DNA of 64,000 bases, taken from assembly GCA_016709765.1 (NCBI GenBank), contig JADJMD010000009.1:248001-312000 (forward strand). The letters run 5' to 3'. The position numbers were made by a program, and so were the translations under genes. Every line of letters begins with the position of its first letter. The first letter of the stretch is position 1. The stretch is from Ignavibacteriales bacterium. Its GTDB lineage: Bacteria; Bacteroidota; Ignavibacteria; Ignavibacteriales; Ignavibacteriaceae. The notes under the pieces were generated by a model that worked only from the letters and a program-made list of their open reading frames with translations, had not been told where the DNA came from and made no database searches. Below, piece by piece: positions 54,795-63,324 of this stretch.

Positions 54795-56546
54795 TTAATT
54801 CAGAACACCTTCAAAATTTTCAAGTGTTTCTTTAATATTTTTCAAAAACATTCCACCTAACATACCATCAACTAATCTGTGGTCGTGTGACAGTGTTAGT
54901 GCCATAATATGTCTTACAGCAAATGTATCAGACCCGTCAACTTCAATTACAACCGGCTTTTTCTGAACTGCGCCAACTCCAAGAATTGCAACTTCAGGTT
55001 GATTAATAATTGGCGTTCCAAATATAGTTCCGAAAACACCATAATTTGTAATTGTAAAAGTTCCGTTTGAAATATCATCGGGAGTTAATTTTTTGGTTCT
55101 TGCACGATTAGCTAAATCTGCAATTGCTTTTGCTAATCCAACTACATTTCTATCGCCGGCACCTTTAATATTTGGTACGATTAATCCAGTTGGTTCAATC
55201 GCGACAGCAATTCCAAGATTGATAAATTTCTTTTGCAGAATTGAATTACCATCTATACTTGAATTAACAAGAGGATATTTTTTTAACGATTTAACAACAG
55301 CATCCGCAATAAAAGCCATGTATGTAATCTTTGCATTTTCATTTTTGATAATCTCTTCCTTATTAGCAGTTATAAAATTATGAATGCGTGTCATGTCAAC
55401 TTCAATCAGCCCTGTAACGTGAACAGATGTATCACGACTATGAACCATGTGATCCATAATTCTCATACGAATATTGTCCATTGGAATTTTTTCAACATCA
55501 GCTGAATTATAAACAGTTTGCGAAGTAGTTGGAATTGATGAAGTAGTTTTAATTTCTTTCTTTTCTTGAACTTTTTGATCCGGTTGTGATTTTCGATTTT
55601 CTAAATACTTAAGAATATCTTTCTTAGAAACTCTTCCTTCCAATCCAGTTCCAGTTATAGATTTTAATTCATCAAAACTTATATTTTCTTTTTGTGTAAT
55701 GCTTAAAACAAGAGGCGAATAAAATCCTGCACTTGTTCCATTTCCTTCAGGTATTATATCAACGCTTTTGGAAAAATTATCATGCATTGAAACTACGTCT
55801 TGAGCTTGAACTTTCTCCTGCTTGACTGTTTGGGAAACCTGCTCTTTAACTTTACCTCCTACTCCAAGTTTTGCAACGATAGTTCCAACTTCAACGGTTT
55901 CCTGCTCGCCAACAAGAATTTCTGTTAATGTTCCAGCTTCTGGTGATGGAATTTCTGTATCAACTTTATCTGTGCTAATTTCAAAAATTGTTTCATCTTT
56001 CTTAACTGCGTCACCAACTTTCTTATACCACTTAATAATAGTTCCTTCCATTACTGATTCACCCATTTTTGGCATTGCAATTTCAATCACATTACTATTT
56101 GCCGTATTTGATATTGTAGATGAGTTAGTTCCAGAATTAATATTGTTTTCATTATTTCGATCGTAGGGAGAAATATCATTAACTTCAGGTCGAGTAGATT
56201 TCTCAGTCGAAGACTCCTTCGAAATGACTTCTTTTTCTTCCATTCTATTTTTGGAAGAACTACTTATTGGTTCTGGTGTCTCTTTTTCAATCGGAGTTTC
56301 TACTAATTCTTTTCCGCCAGTATTTATTTTTGCAACAACAGTTCCAACCTCAACTGTATCACCTTCTTTAACTATTATTTCAGATAATATTCCAGCTTCC
56401 GCAGCAGGAATTTCAGTATCAACTTTATCAGTGCTGATCTCAAAAATAATTTCATCACGTTTAACAGCATCACCAACTTGTTTATGCCATTTTATGATTG
56501 TGCCTTCATTAACACTCTCACCCATTTTCGGCATTATTATATCCAT
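54795..56546 (-). CDS. 2-oxoacid dehydrogenase E2, two-lipoyl acyltransferase
   Basis: 583 residues. Two lipoyl domains (1-76 and about 152-228) each carry the lipoylation site EISTDKVDTEIP. A peripheral E3/E1-binding domain lies at about 285-325 (SFDELKSITGTGLEGRVSKKD), and the catalytic domain (about 355-583) ends in the active-site HDHRLVDGMLGG. It transfers the acyl group from lipoyl to CoA in the pyruvate, branched-chain or 2-oxoglutarate complex; with the fused E1 upstream the branched-chain or pyruvate type is likely. The first linker (107-133) is encoded by an imperfect palindromic repeat (56150-56228). Confidence 0.92.
   Translation of the reverse strand: MDIIMPKMGESVNEGTIIKWHKQVGDAVKRDEIIFEISTDKVDTEIPAAEAGILSEIIVKEGDTVEVGTVVAKINTGGKELVETPIEKETPEPISSSSKNRMEEKEVISKESSTEKSTRPEVNDISPYDRNNENNINSGTNSSTISNTANSNVIEIAMPKMGESVMEGTIIKWYKKVGDAVKKDETIFEISTDKVDTEIPSPEAGTLTEILVGEQETVEVGTIVAKLGVGGKVKEQVSQTVKQEKVQAQDVVSMHDNFSKSVDIIPEGNGTSAGFYSPLVLSITQKENISFDELKSITGTGLEGRVSKKDILKYLENRKSQPDQKVQEKKEIKTTSSIPTTSQTVYNSADVEKIPMDNIRMRIMDHMVHSRDTSVHVTGLIEVDMTRIHNFITANKEEIIKNENAKITYMAFIADAVVKSLKKYPLVNSSIDGNSILQKKFINLGIAVAIEPTGLIVPNIKGAGDRNVVGLAKAIADLANRARTKKLTPDDISNGTFTITNYGVFGTIFGTPIINQPEVAILGVGAVQKKPVVIEVDGSDTFAVRHIMALTLSHDHRLVDGMLGGMFLKNIKETLENFEGVLN
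56150..56228 (-). repeat. imperfect palindromic REP-like element inside the E2 gene
   Basis: On the minus strand it begins GTCATTTCGAAGGAG and continues to GAGAAATCT. After 20 bases the reverse arm follows (ATATTTCTCCCTACGATCGAAATAATG). It is similar to the intergenic elements at 56602 and 62490 and to GTCATTTCGA...GAGAAATCT motifs of this phylum. It is read in frame as VISKESSTEKS and onward. Confidence 0.6.
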
Positions 56547-56601
56547 AAGAAACTCCTATTCACAAATGTTAAATGCTTAATGTTCAATTTTTAATTATAG
56601 A

Positions 56602-56660
56602 GTCATAACGAGCAAAGCGAGATATCTGAACTCTAATACAGATCGACATCACTCGCATTA
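56602..56660. repeat. palindromic intergenic element upstream of E2
   Basis: GTCATAACGAGCAAAGCGAG followed by ATATCTG, then CAGATCGACATCACTCGC in reverse sense. The arms pair imperfectly. It shares GTCAT...CGAG...ATCT with the element inside E2 and lies between E1 and E2. Confidence 0.5.
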
Positions 56661-56677
56661 TTCGATAAATCGATTTA

Positions 56678-58783
56678 TTAATACTTAAGTAAATCTTTTA
56701 TTCCTTTGTAAATATCATCACGACTTGGTAAAACTGCATTTTCCAAGATTGGTGCATAAGGAATATGCGCGTCCTTTGCGGCAATTCTTTTTACGGGTGC
56801 ATCAAGATATTGAAAACAATTATCTGCAATACGAGCTGCAATCTCGGCACCAAATCCTCCAAACATCGTGTCTTCGTGGATTATAATTACTTTATTTGTT
56901 TTTTTAACTGAGTTGTAAATTGTTTCTTCGTCCAAAGGAACAATTGTTCTAATATCAATTACTTCCACAGAAAAATCTTCATCTTCCAATTTCTTTGCGG
57001 CAATCATTGAATCCCATAAAGAAACTCCCCAGGATACTACCGTAACATTAGTTCCTTCTCTAACTACTTTTGCTTTACCAAATGATAACAAATAATTCTC
57101 ATCCGGCTCGGGTGTGATTGCAAAACTTTGTCTGTATAATCCTTTATGCTCGCAAAATAAAACCGGATCTTTAATTCTGCATGCTGTTTTAAGTAATCCT
57201 TTTGCATCCGCTGCATTACTAGGATATGCGATAAAAATTCCTGGAATGTGTGAAAAGAATGCTTCAATATTTTGACTATGACACAAACCACCGTGAATGT
57301 ATCCGCCAACAGCAACACGAGTAACAACAGGTGCAGACCATGAATTATTAGAGCGATACCGCATTGGTGCCATTTCATTTTTCATTTGCATAAATCCGGG
57401 AAAAATGTAATCTCCAAATTGAATTTCTACAACAGGTTTCATGCCTGTTAGCGACATACCAACCGCAACGCCCATTATACTTGCCTCAGCGAGCGGTGAG
57501 TTGAAAACTCTTTTTTTAGTAAACCTGGTTGATAAACCTTTTGTTGCCGTAAACACACCGCCTTTTCCATCTTCAATATCTTCACCAAAGATGAACATCT
57601 CAGAATTTTTTTCCATCTCTTCGTGTAATGCGTGATTAATGGCATCAACCATAACAATTTTATTTCCACTTGGTGTTGATGATTCATAATCAAGTGATTC
57701 TTTAAAACCACTTTCATCAAAAACATATTTTGTTGCTTCATCAGGTTTTGGGTCAGAGGAGTGCAGTGCCTTATCAGCGGCTTCGCTAATTTCCTCGTTG
57801 ATTTTAACCTTTAAATCCTCATAATCTTTCTGATTTAGAAATCTTTTTTCCAGTAATACTTGAGCAAATTTTTCAATCGGACATTTCTTTAAATCTTCTT
57901 CAAGTTCCTTCTTATCTCGATATTTTTTTTGATCATCTGAAGATGAATGAGATTCTAATCGCACAACATCTGCTTCGATAAGAGCAGGACCTTTACCACT
58001 TTTAATATATTCAATTGCTTCTTGAACCTTCTCAAAAGATTGGAAAAAATCCGTTCCATCAATTCTTGCACGATGAAGATTGTGAAATCCTTCCATCATC
58101 TCAGCAATTGAACTGTCTTTTCCTCCTGTTTGATTTGAAACGTGAACCGAGATTGCGTACTTATTATTCTGAATTACAAAAAGTACTGGTAATTTTTCAC
58201 GGCTAGCCCAATTAACGGCTTCGTGAAATTCACCCTGGGATGTCGTTCCTTCGCCACTGCTTACATAAGATATATTTCGTTCTCCTCTTTTAACTGATGC
58301 TAATGCAGCTCCCACTGCTTGTAAAAATTGTGTACCAGTTGGAGATGATTGTGATGGTAGATTAAAATTTTTAGAACCCCAATGAACAGGTAATTGTCTT
58401 CCTCCGCTTGCCGGATCATCCGCTTTTCCGAAAGTTCCTAGAAATACTTCTTCCGGAGTTAGACCAGCTGTTAACACAGTTGCCAAATCACGGTAGTACG
58501 GAAAAAACCAATCTTTTTTTGGATTTAGTGACAAACCAATTGCAAGCTGCACGGCTTCGTGTCCTGCACCGGCAATGTGAAAAAATGTTTTTCCTTGTCT
58601 AAGTAAATTCATTGCTTTATTATCAACATTTCGCGCTCGCAACATCGTTTTTAGAACTTGCAATAATTTATCTTTTGTAAATTCTTCTTTACCAACTTTT
58701 ACCGTTTCATTTTTTCCATTTGTTGGTTTAATCGAACTTTTTTCTTTCGATTTTTTTTCTGTTGATGTTGTTTTCTTTGCCAT
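56678..58783 (-). CDS. 2-oxoacid dehydrogenase E1, fused alpha and beta subunits
   Basis: 701 residues. After a lysine-rich leader of about 35 residues comes the alpha half with the TPP motif GEGTTSQGEFHEAVNW (177-192) ending in NN (206-207). The beta half (from about 378) has IVMVDAINHALHEEMEKN, FGEDIEDGKGGVFTATKGL and SPLAEASIMGVAVGMSLTG. Fused E1 of this kind is common in Bacteroidota and usually assigned to the branched-chain 2-oxoacid dehydrogenase or pyruvate dehydrogenase complex. It decarboxylates the 2-oxoacid and loads the acyl group on E2. It lies 131 bp before E2, a gap holding a palindromic repeat. Confidence 0.9.
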   Translation of the reverse strand: MAKKTTSTEKKSKEKSSIKPTNGKNETVKVGKEEFTKDKLLQVLKTMLRARNVDNKAMNLLRQGKTFFHIAGAGHEAVQLAIGLSLNPKKDWFFPYYRDLATVLTAGLTPEEVFLGTFGKADDPASGGRQLPVHWGSKNFNLPSQSSPTGTQFLQAVGAALASVKRGERNISYVSSGEGTTSQGEFHEAVNWASREKLPVLFVIQNNKYAISVHVSNQTGGKDSSIAEMMEGFHNLHRARIDGTDFFQSFEKVQEAIEYIKSGKGPALIEADVVRLESHSSSDDQKKYRDKKELEEDLKKCPIEKFAQVLLEKRFLNQKDYEDLKVKINEEISEAADKALHSSDPKPDEATKYVFDESGFKESLDYESSTPSGNKIVMVDAINHALHEEMEKNSEMFIFGEDIEDGKGGVFTATKGLSTRFTKKRVFNSPLAEASIMGVAVGMSLTGMKPVVEIQFGDYIFPGFMQMKNEMAPMRYRSNNSWSAPVVTRVAVGGYIHGGLCHSQNIEAFFSHIPGIFIAYPSNAADAKGLLKTACRIKDPVLFCEHKGLYRQSFAITPEPDENYLLSFGKAKVVREGTNVTVVSWGVSLWDSMIAAKKLEDEDFSVEVIDIRTIVPLDEETIYNSVKKTNKVIIIHEDTMFGGFGAEIAARIADNCFQYLDAPVKRIAAKDAHIPYAPILENAVLPSRDDIYKGIKDLLKY

Positions 58784-58800
58784 TAAAAAACCTTATTGTT

Positions 58801-59484
58801 TTAGGAAACTAAACTTAATATGTCTTCTTTCGATTTAAATTCAATCTGGTTATAATTAAAAACCTTACTAAAATGATGAATAATTTTTTCTTTCACCTCT
58901 TTAATAATTATTTCTTTTTGTGATTCTTTACTCAAAGAGGTAACAGCTTTATCGGATATTCCGCATGGAATTATACCATTAAACAAATTCAAATCAGTAT
59001 TGATATTAAAAGCAAAGCCGTGCATTGTAATCCACCTGCTAACTTTAATTCCTATCGCACAAATTTTTCTATCTGCTATCCAAACACCTGTGTATTTATC
59101 AACTCTACTTCCATTCAAACCATAATCTGCACAAACTTGAATAATAACTTCTTCAATCGCTCTTAAATATTTGTGTGTATCCTGTTTCCAATTTGTAAGG
59201 TTAATAATTGGATAACCAACTATTTGTCCCGGACCGTGATAAGTAATGTCTCCACCACGATCTATATCGTAAACGGAAATTTTATTATCTTTTAAATAAT
59301 TTTGATCACCTACTAAATTTTGTTTATCCGCAGTTTTACCGAGAGTATAAGTGTGCGGATGTTCGAGAATAAAAAATACATCATCAATTTTGTTTTCTAC
59401 TCTTAACAGATGAATATTCTTTTGCAAATCCCATGCTTCTTTGTAATCAATTGAATCTAAATCACAATAAACAAATTTTCTCAA
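58801..59484 (-). CDS. lipB: lipoyl(octanoyl) transferase
   Basis: 227 residues. The LipB/LplA fold motifs are RGGDITYHGPGQIVGYPIIN, KICAIGIKVSRWITMHGFAFNI and the acyl-accepting Cys in IIPCGISDKAVTSL. It moves octanoyl from ACP to the lipoyl domains of E2. The start is TTG, 4 bases overlapping the end of lpd; no lipA is in the window. Its position between lpd and E1 ties the cofactor supply to the complex it modifies. Confidence 0.93.
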   Translation of the reverse strand: MRKFVYCDLDSIDYKEAWDLQKNIHLLRVENKIDDVFFILEHPHTYTLGKTADKQNLVGDQNYLKDNKISVYDIDRGGDITYHGPGQIVGYPIINLTNWKQDTHKYLRAIEEVIIQVCADYGLNGSRVDKYTGVWIADRKICAIGIKVSRWITMHGFAFNINTDLNLFNGIIPCGISDKAVTSLSKESQKEIIIKEVKEKIIHHFSKVFNYNQIEFKSKEDILSLVS

Positions 59485-60884
59485 ATATGTATCGCCTCAC
59501 CATAAGCATTAGCAGCAGCTTCCATAATCGATTCTGATAAAGTTGGATGTGCATGAACAGTTTTAATTATTGAGTGTCCAGTCGCTTCCATTGCTCGTGC
59601 AAGCGCAACTTCAGCAATAAGCTCTGTTGCTTCACTTCCGATAATATGACCGCCAAGTAATTCGCCGTATTTAGCATCGAAAATTAACTTAACAAATCCT
59701 TCACGTTCCCCAACGGCAAAAGCTTTACCACTTGCCATAAAAGGAAACTTTCCAATTTTTAAATCATAGCCAAGTTCGCGTGCTTTTGCTTCGGTCAATC
59801 CAACACTTGCAACTTGAGGTTGGCAATATGTACAACCTGGAATATTTTCATAATCAATCTCCGGATTTTTAATTCCTTTTATTGATTCAACACAATGAAT
59901 CCCTTCAGCAGATGCAACGTGTGCAAGCCACGGCGGACCAATAACATCGCCAATTGCATAAATATTTTTAATATTTGTTTGATAAGTTTTTTTATCAACC
60001 TTAATATGATTCTTAAATAATTCGATTTTCAATTCTTCTAATCCAAAACCTTCAACATTTCCGGTTACACCGATTGCACTTAATACCTTATCAGCGCTTA
60101 ATTCTTTTTTCTGTCCGTTTTGATTTATCGTAACTAAAACTTTTTTTCCTTTTACTTCAGCTTTTTCAACAGTTGTCTTAGTAAAGATTTCAATTCCACG
60201 TTTCTTAAAATTCTTTTCAAGTGCCTGTGAAACTTCAACATCTTCAACAGGTAGAATATTATCAAGCATTTCAATCACAGTTACCTTTGTCCCTAAAACA
60301 GAATAGAAATATGCAAATTCAATTCCAATTGCGCCGGCACCAATTATTATTAATTCCTTTGGTTGTTCGGGAAGATTCATCGCCTCAGTACTTGTAATAA
60401 TATTTTTTCTATCAATAGGAATATTTGGAAAAGTTTTTGGGCGGGCACCTGTTGCAACAATAATGTTATCTGAGTTTAATGTTTCAGTTTGTTTGCCGTC
60501 TTTGTCCAAAATAGCAATTTCATTTTGACTGATTAGTTTACCAAAACCCCGAATCCTATCAATCTTATTTTTCTTAATCAGCATCTCAACATTTTTTGTA
60601 ATCTTATCGGAAATGCCACGGCTTCTCTTTATTATCTCATTAAAATTGAAGGAAAGTTCTTTTGTGTAGATTCCAAAATCTTTACCATGATTCTTAATAT
60701 TATCAAAAATCTCAGCGTTTTTTAGAAGTGATTTTGTTGGAATACAGCCCCAATTCAAACAAATTCCGCCTAAATTATCCTTATCAATTACAACTGTTTT
60801 AAATCCTAATTGTGCTGCTCTTATTGCAGCGACATATCCACCCGGACCACCACCGAGAATAGCAATTTGATATTTGTTAGTCAT
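59481..60884 (-). CDS. lpd: dihydrolipoyl dehydrogenase (E3)
   Basis: 467 residues. FAD site GGGPGGYVAAIRAAQLG, redox-active disulfide GGICLNWGCIPTKS, NAD site IIGAGAIGIEFAYFYSVLG, second FAD block IYAIGDVIGPPWLAHVASAEG, and the C-terminal His-Glu pair in HAHPTLSESIMEAA. It reoxidises dihydrolipoyl groups of E2. It is first of the 13-gene minus-strand run; its promoter should lie in 60885-61060. Confidence 0.95.
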   Translation of the reverse strand: MTNKYQIAILGGGPGGYVAAIRAAQLGFKTVVIDKDNLGGICLNWGCIPTKSLLKNAEIFDNIKNHGKDFGIYTKELSFNFNEIIKRSRGISDKITKNVEMLIKKNKIDRIRGFGKLISQNEIAILDKDGKQTETLNSDNIIVATGARPKTFPNIPIDRKNIITSTEAMNLPEQPKELIIIGAGAIGIEFAYFYSVLGTKVTVIEMLDNILPVEDVEVSQALEKNFKKRGIEIFTKTTVEKAEVKGKKVLVTINQNGQKKELSADKVLSAIGVTGNVEGFGLEELKIELFKNHIKVDKKTYQTNIKNIYAIGDVIGPPWLAHVASAEGIHCVESIKGIKNPEIDYENIPGCTYCQPQVASVGLTEAKARELGYDLKIGKFPFMASGKAFAVGEREGFVKLIFDAKYGELLGGHIIGSEATELIAEVALARAMEATGHSIIKTVHAHPTLSESIMEAAANAYGEAIHI

Positions 60885-61099
60885 AAAAAAATAATCCTGA
60901 TTAGTTGCTTTTGGTGGGCAAATATATACAGCATATCAAAAAAATGAAATGAATTAGCTCGCTTTTATGACTTGCGAGTCATATTGAAGTAAATCTAATT
61001 ATTTTCTTCATATAAGAGATGTTTTTGCACTTTTTTATCTCTTGAAATATTTTTATTCTATATTTGCATTCAAATTTTGCAATAAATATTTGGATAAAA

Positions 61100-61417
61100 A
61101 TGAACGATGTTATAAATCTTAGTGCACCTGACTTTTCTGATAAAATTATAAATGATAATTCGGCTGTTATAATTGACGTACGCACACCTCAAGAATTTAA
61201 TGATGGACATATTCCAAATTCTCTGTTAATCGATATTTACAATCCAACTTTTTCTGAAAAAATTACAAAGTTGGATAAAGAAAAAAAGTATTACATTTAC
61301 TGCAGAAGCGGAAACAGAAGTTATTATGCTGGTGTTTTTATGCTTGAGCAAGGTTTTACAAATGTTCATCATCTTGAAGAAGGAATACTTTCCTGGACAG
61401 AAAAACTTGAAAAGTAG
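61100..61417 (+). CDS. single-domain rhodanese
   Basis: 105 residues from the ATG at 61100 (an earlier in-frame ATG at 61064 lacks coding character). The rhodanese signature is IIDVRTPQEFNDGHIPNS and the active-site loop is IYCRSGNRSYYAG with the catalytic Cys; a final LEEGILSWTEK matches the family end. There is no signal peptide, so it is cytoplasmic. It likely transfers sulfur or persulfide. A membrane protein gene follows within two bases. Confidence 0.88.
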   Translation: MNDVINLSAPDFSDKIINDNSAVIIDVRTPQEFNDGHIPNSLLIDIYNPTFSEKITKLDKEKKYYIYCRSGNRSYYAGVFMLEQGFTNVHHLEEGILSWTEKLEK

Positions 61418-61418
61418 T

Positions 61419-62483
61419 TTGAATTTTTCAAATAAAATAATTTCAGAATTAGAAGGCATTTCTTACAACTATCAAATCTCCATTCTTAAATTAACCGCAC
61501 TTTGGGCTTTTAGCGAATCCGCATTTGGCGGAATACTTCATGCACTTACAATTCCCTTTCGTGGTTTATTTATAAATGCAGCAGCAGTCCTTTTCATTTC
61601 GTTGATTGCATTGTTTTCTAAAAACAGTAAAGATATTCTAAAATCAACATTAATTGTAATTTTAATTAAAGCACTAGTAAGTCCTCATTCACCATTAACC
61701 GCATACTTTGCAGTTAGTTTACAAGGCTTACTCGGCTACTTATTATTTTTTTCAAAAAAATTTTATCGCTCGTCTGCCTTAATGCTTGGGATATTGACAC
61801 TGTTTTTTTCAGGGATACAAAAAATTGTTGTGCTTACTATTCTATTCGGGAATACTTTGTGGAAATCAATTAATATTTTTATAAACCAAGTGTTAAAAGA
61901 GTTTTTAAGTTTAGGCATTTATCCCGATGTGCATTATGGATATTTGTTGATGGGTATTTATGTATCAATACATATTTTGGCCGGAATATTTATTGGATTT
62001 TATGCAGGCAGGCTGCCAAAAATACTAAAATATTATTCTCAGCAAATACCAAATAATATTTTGGATGGATCAGAAAATGAGATTCCTCGTAAAGACAAAA
62101 AGAAGAAAAAGAAAAGCTGGCTATTTCGACCAACCGGGATTATTGTACTTGCAGTTTCAATAGCTGTTTTAATTTTCACATACTTATCCCCTACAAATAC
62201 CAATATTGCTGGGATTGACATTATAATAATGCTTATCAGGTCTGTTGTGCTTACTTTTATTTGGTATGTGCTGCTTGCTCCGATTGTAAAAAAAGTTTTT
62301 AATAAATATTTATCAAATAAAAAATCTATTTATGCAAAAGAAATTGATGAGATGATCAACATGTTTCCCCAGTTCAGAAAGATTTTATCTTATTGCTGGA
62401 AAAATTCACAGAGTAAAGCAGGATTAAAAAGAATTCATTATTTTTTATCAACTTCATTTTATTATTTAATATTAATTAAATAA
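61419..62483 (+). CDS. membrane protein, unknown function
   Basis: About 354 residues from a TTG at 61419, one base after the rhodanese stop; the frame is open further upstream but overlaps rhodanese. Six or seven hydrophobic segments occur, with a conserved-looking first block LTALWAFSESAFGGILHALTIPF. A lysine-rich loop (KDKKKKKKSW) sits between helices, and a short tail follows. The first block resembles ECF-transporter substrate subunits, but this is speculation. The frame is long, hydrophobic and consistent with coding. Confidence 0.7.
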   Translation: MNFSNKIISELEGISYNYQISILKLTALWAFSESAFGGILHALTIPFRGLFINAAAVLFISLIALFSKNSKDILKSTLIVILIKALVSPHSPLTAYFAVSLQGLLGYLLFFSKKFYRSSALMLGILTLFFSGIQKIVVLTILFGNTLWKSINIFINQVLKEFLSLGIYPDVHYGYLLMGIYVSIHILAGIFIGFYAGRLPKILKYYSQQIPNNILDGSENEIPRKDKKKKKKSWLFRPTGIIVLAVSIAVLIFTYLSPTNTNIAGIDIIIMLIRSVVLTFIWYVLLAPIVKKVFNKYLSNKKSIYAKEIDEMINMFPQFRKILSYCWKNSQSKAGLKRIHYFLSTSFYYLILIK

Positions 62484-62489
62484 CAGATT

Positions 62490-62530
62490 GTCATTTCGTA
62501 TTTGATACGGAATCTCAAAGGTTCTTAGTA
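62490..62530. repeat. REP-like intergenic element
   Basis: GTCATTTCGTATTTGATACG followed by GAATCTCAAAGGTTCTTAG. The TCGTATTTGATACGGA core is a short inverted repeat. It shares GTCATTTCG...CG...AATCT with the copy inside E2. It follows the membrane protein gene closely. Confidence 0.45.
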
Positions 62531-62610
62531 GTTTTCCACTTTTGTGGAATTAACTTAAACTCAATTACAGTTTTAGTATTTTTAATATTTATTCTTAAAG
62601 GAGATCTCAA

Positions 62611-62916
62611 ATGTCACAATTACCAAAACGATTTGAAAAGTTTCAGAAGGACTACCCAGAGGTTGCAAATGCCTATGAGCAGCTTGGAAAAGCAGTCCAT
62701 AATTCTGGTCCTCTTGATGATAAAACACGAGCGTTGATAAAACTTGCTATCTCAACAGGAGCAGGATTAGAGGGTGCCGTCCATTCTCATACTAGAAAAG
62801 CAATAGAACTTGGGATTACAAAAGAAGAAATAAGACAAACAGTTTTGCTTGCTTTGCCAACAATAGGGTTACCACCTACTATGGCAGCTATGAGTTGGGT
62901 TGATGATATTATTTAA
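62611..62916 (+). CDS. carboxymuconolactone decarboxylase (AhpD-like) family protein without cysteines
   Basis: 101 residues. The CMD helix pattern is clear: GPLDDKTRALIKLAISTGAGLEGAVHSHTRKAIELG, described here in pieces as KTRALIKLAIS and GAVHSHTRKA. The usual CxxC of AhpD-like peroxidases, placed before the His, is AVHS here, so no thiol chemistry is possible, as in true decarboxylase-type members. AAAGGAG stands before the ATG. Monocistronic. Confidence 0.85.
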   Translation: MSQLPKRFEKFQKDYPEVANAYEQLGKAVHNSGPLDDKTRALIKLAISTGAGLEGAVHSHTRKAIELGITKEEIRQTVLLALPTIGLPPTMAAMSWVDDII

Positions 62917-62953
62917 AACGTAAATATTTTAATTCTAAAAAAGAGTTACTTGA

Positions 62954-63286
62954 CTAATCTTTTAATGCTTCTTCAACTGAATCATATTTTTGAAATATAA
63001 TATCCACTTTAACTTTTTGAAGTGTCTCCATTATATTCTCAGGAACGGCAGCTAATTTAAAATTACTTCCTTGGTTTGTTGCTGTGGTATAACCATAGAT
63101 TAATATTCCGATACCCCAACTAGATATAAACTTCACTTCACTTAGATCAACAATAATAGTTTTCTTATTATTCCCAAGACTCGATTGTATAGCCTCATGA
63201 AAATCGTTAGCCTCATACCCTAACATCATTTCACCTTCCAGGTTAATGATTACAGCTTTCTCAGTTTCTTTAGTTTTTACTTTCAT
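62954..63286 (-). CDS. STAS domain anti-sigma factor antagonist
   Basis: 110 residues. The STAS fold is shown by KAVIINLEGEMMLGYEANDF and the phosphorylatable-serine region VDLSEVKFISSWGIGILIYG, where the Ser-Ser-Trp corresponds to the SpoIIAA serine. Such proteins sequester anti-sigma kinases when unphosphorylated. It lies downstream of a SpoIIE-type phosphatase on the same strand, its expected activator. Confidence 0.9.
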   Translation of the reverse strand: MKVKTKETEKAVIINLEGEMMLGYEANDFHEAIQSSLGNNKKTIIVDLSEVKFISSWGIGILIYGYTTATNQGSNFKLAAVPENIMETLQKVKVDIIFQKYDSVEEALKD

Positions 63287-63324
63287 TATAATTTCCTTTT
63301 ACTTTTTACAGTTTAAGTTAAATA

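Noticed and set aside
60966..60983. TATGACT / AGTCATA inverted repeat before lpd
   Set aside because: Seven bases with a short loop in an AT-rich gap; could be an operator, but nothing else supports it.
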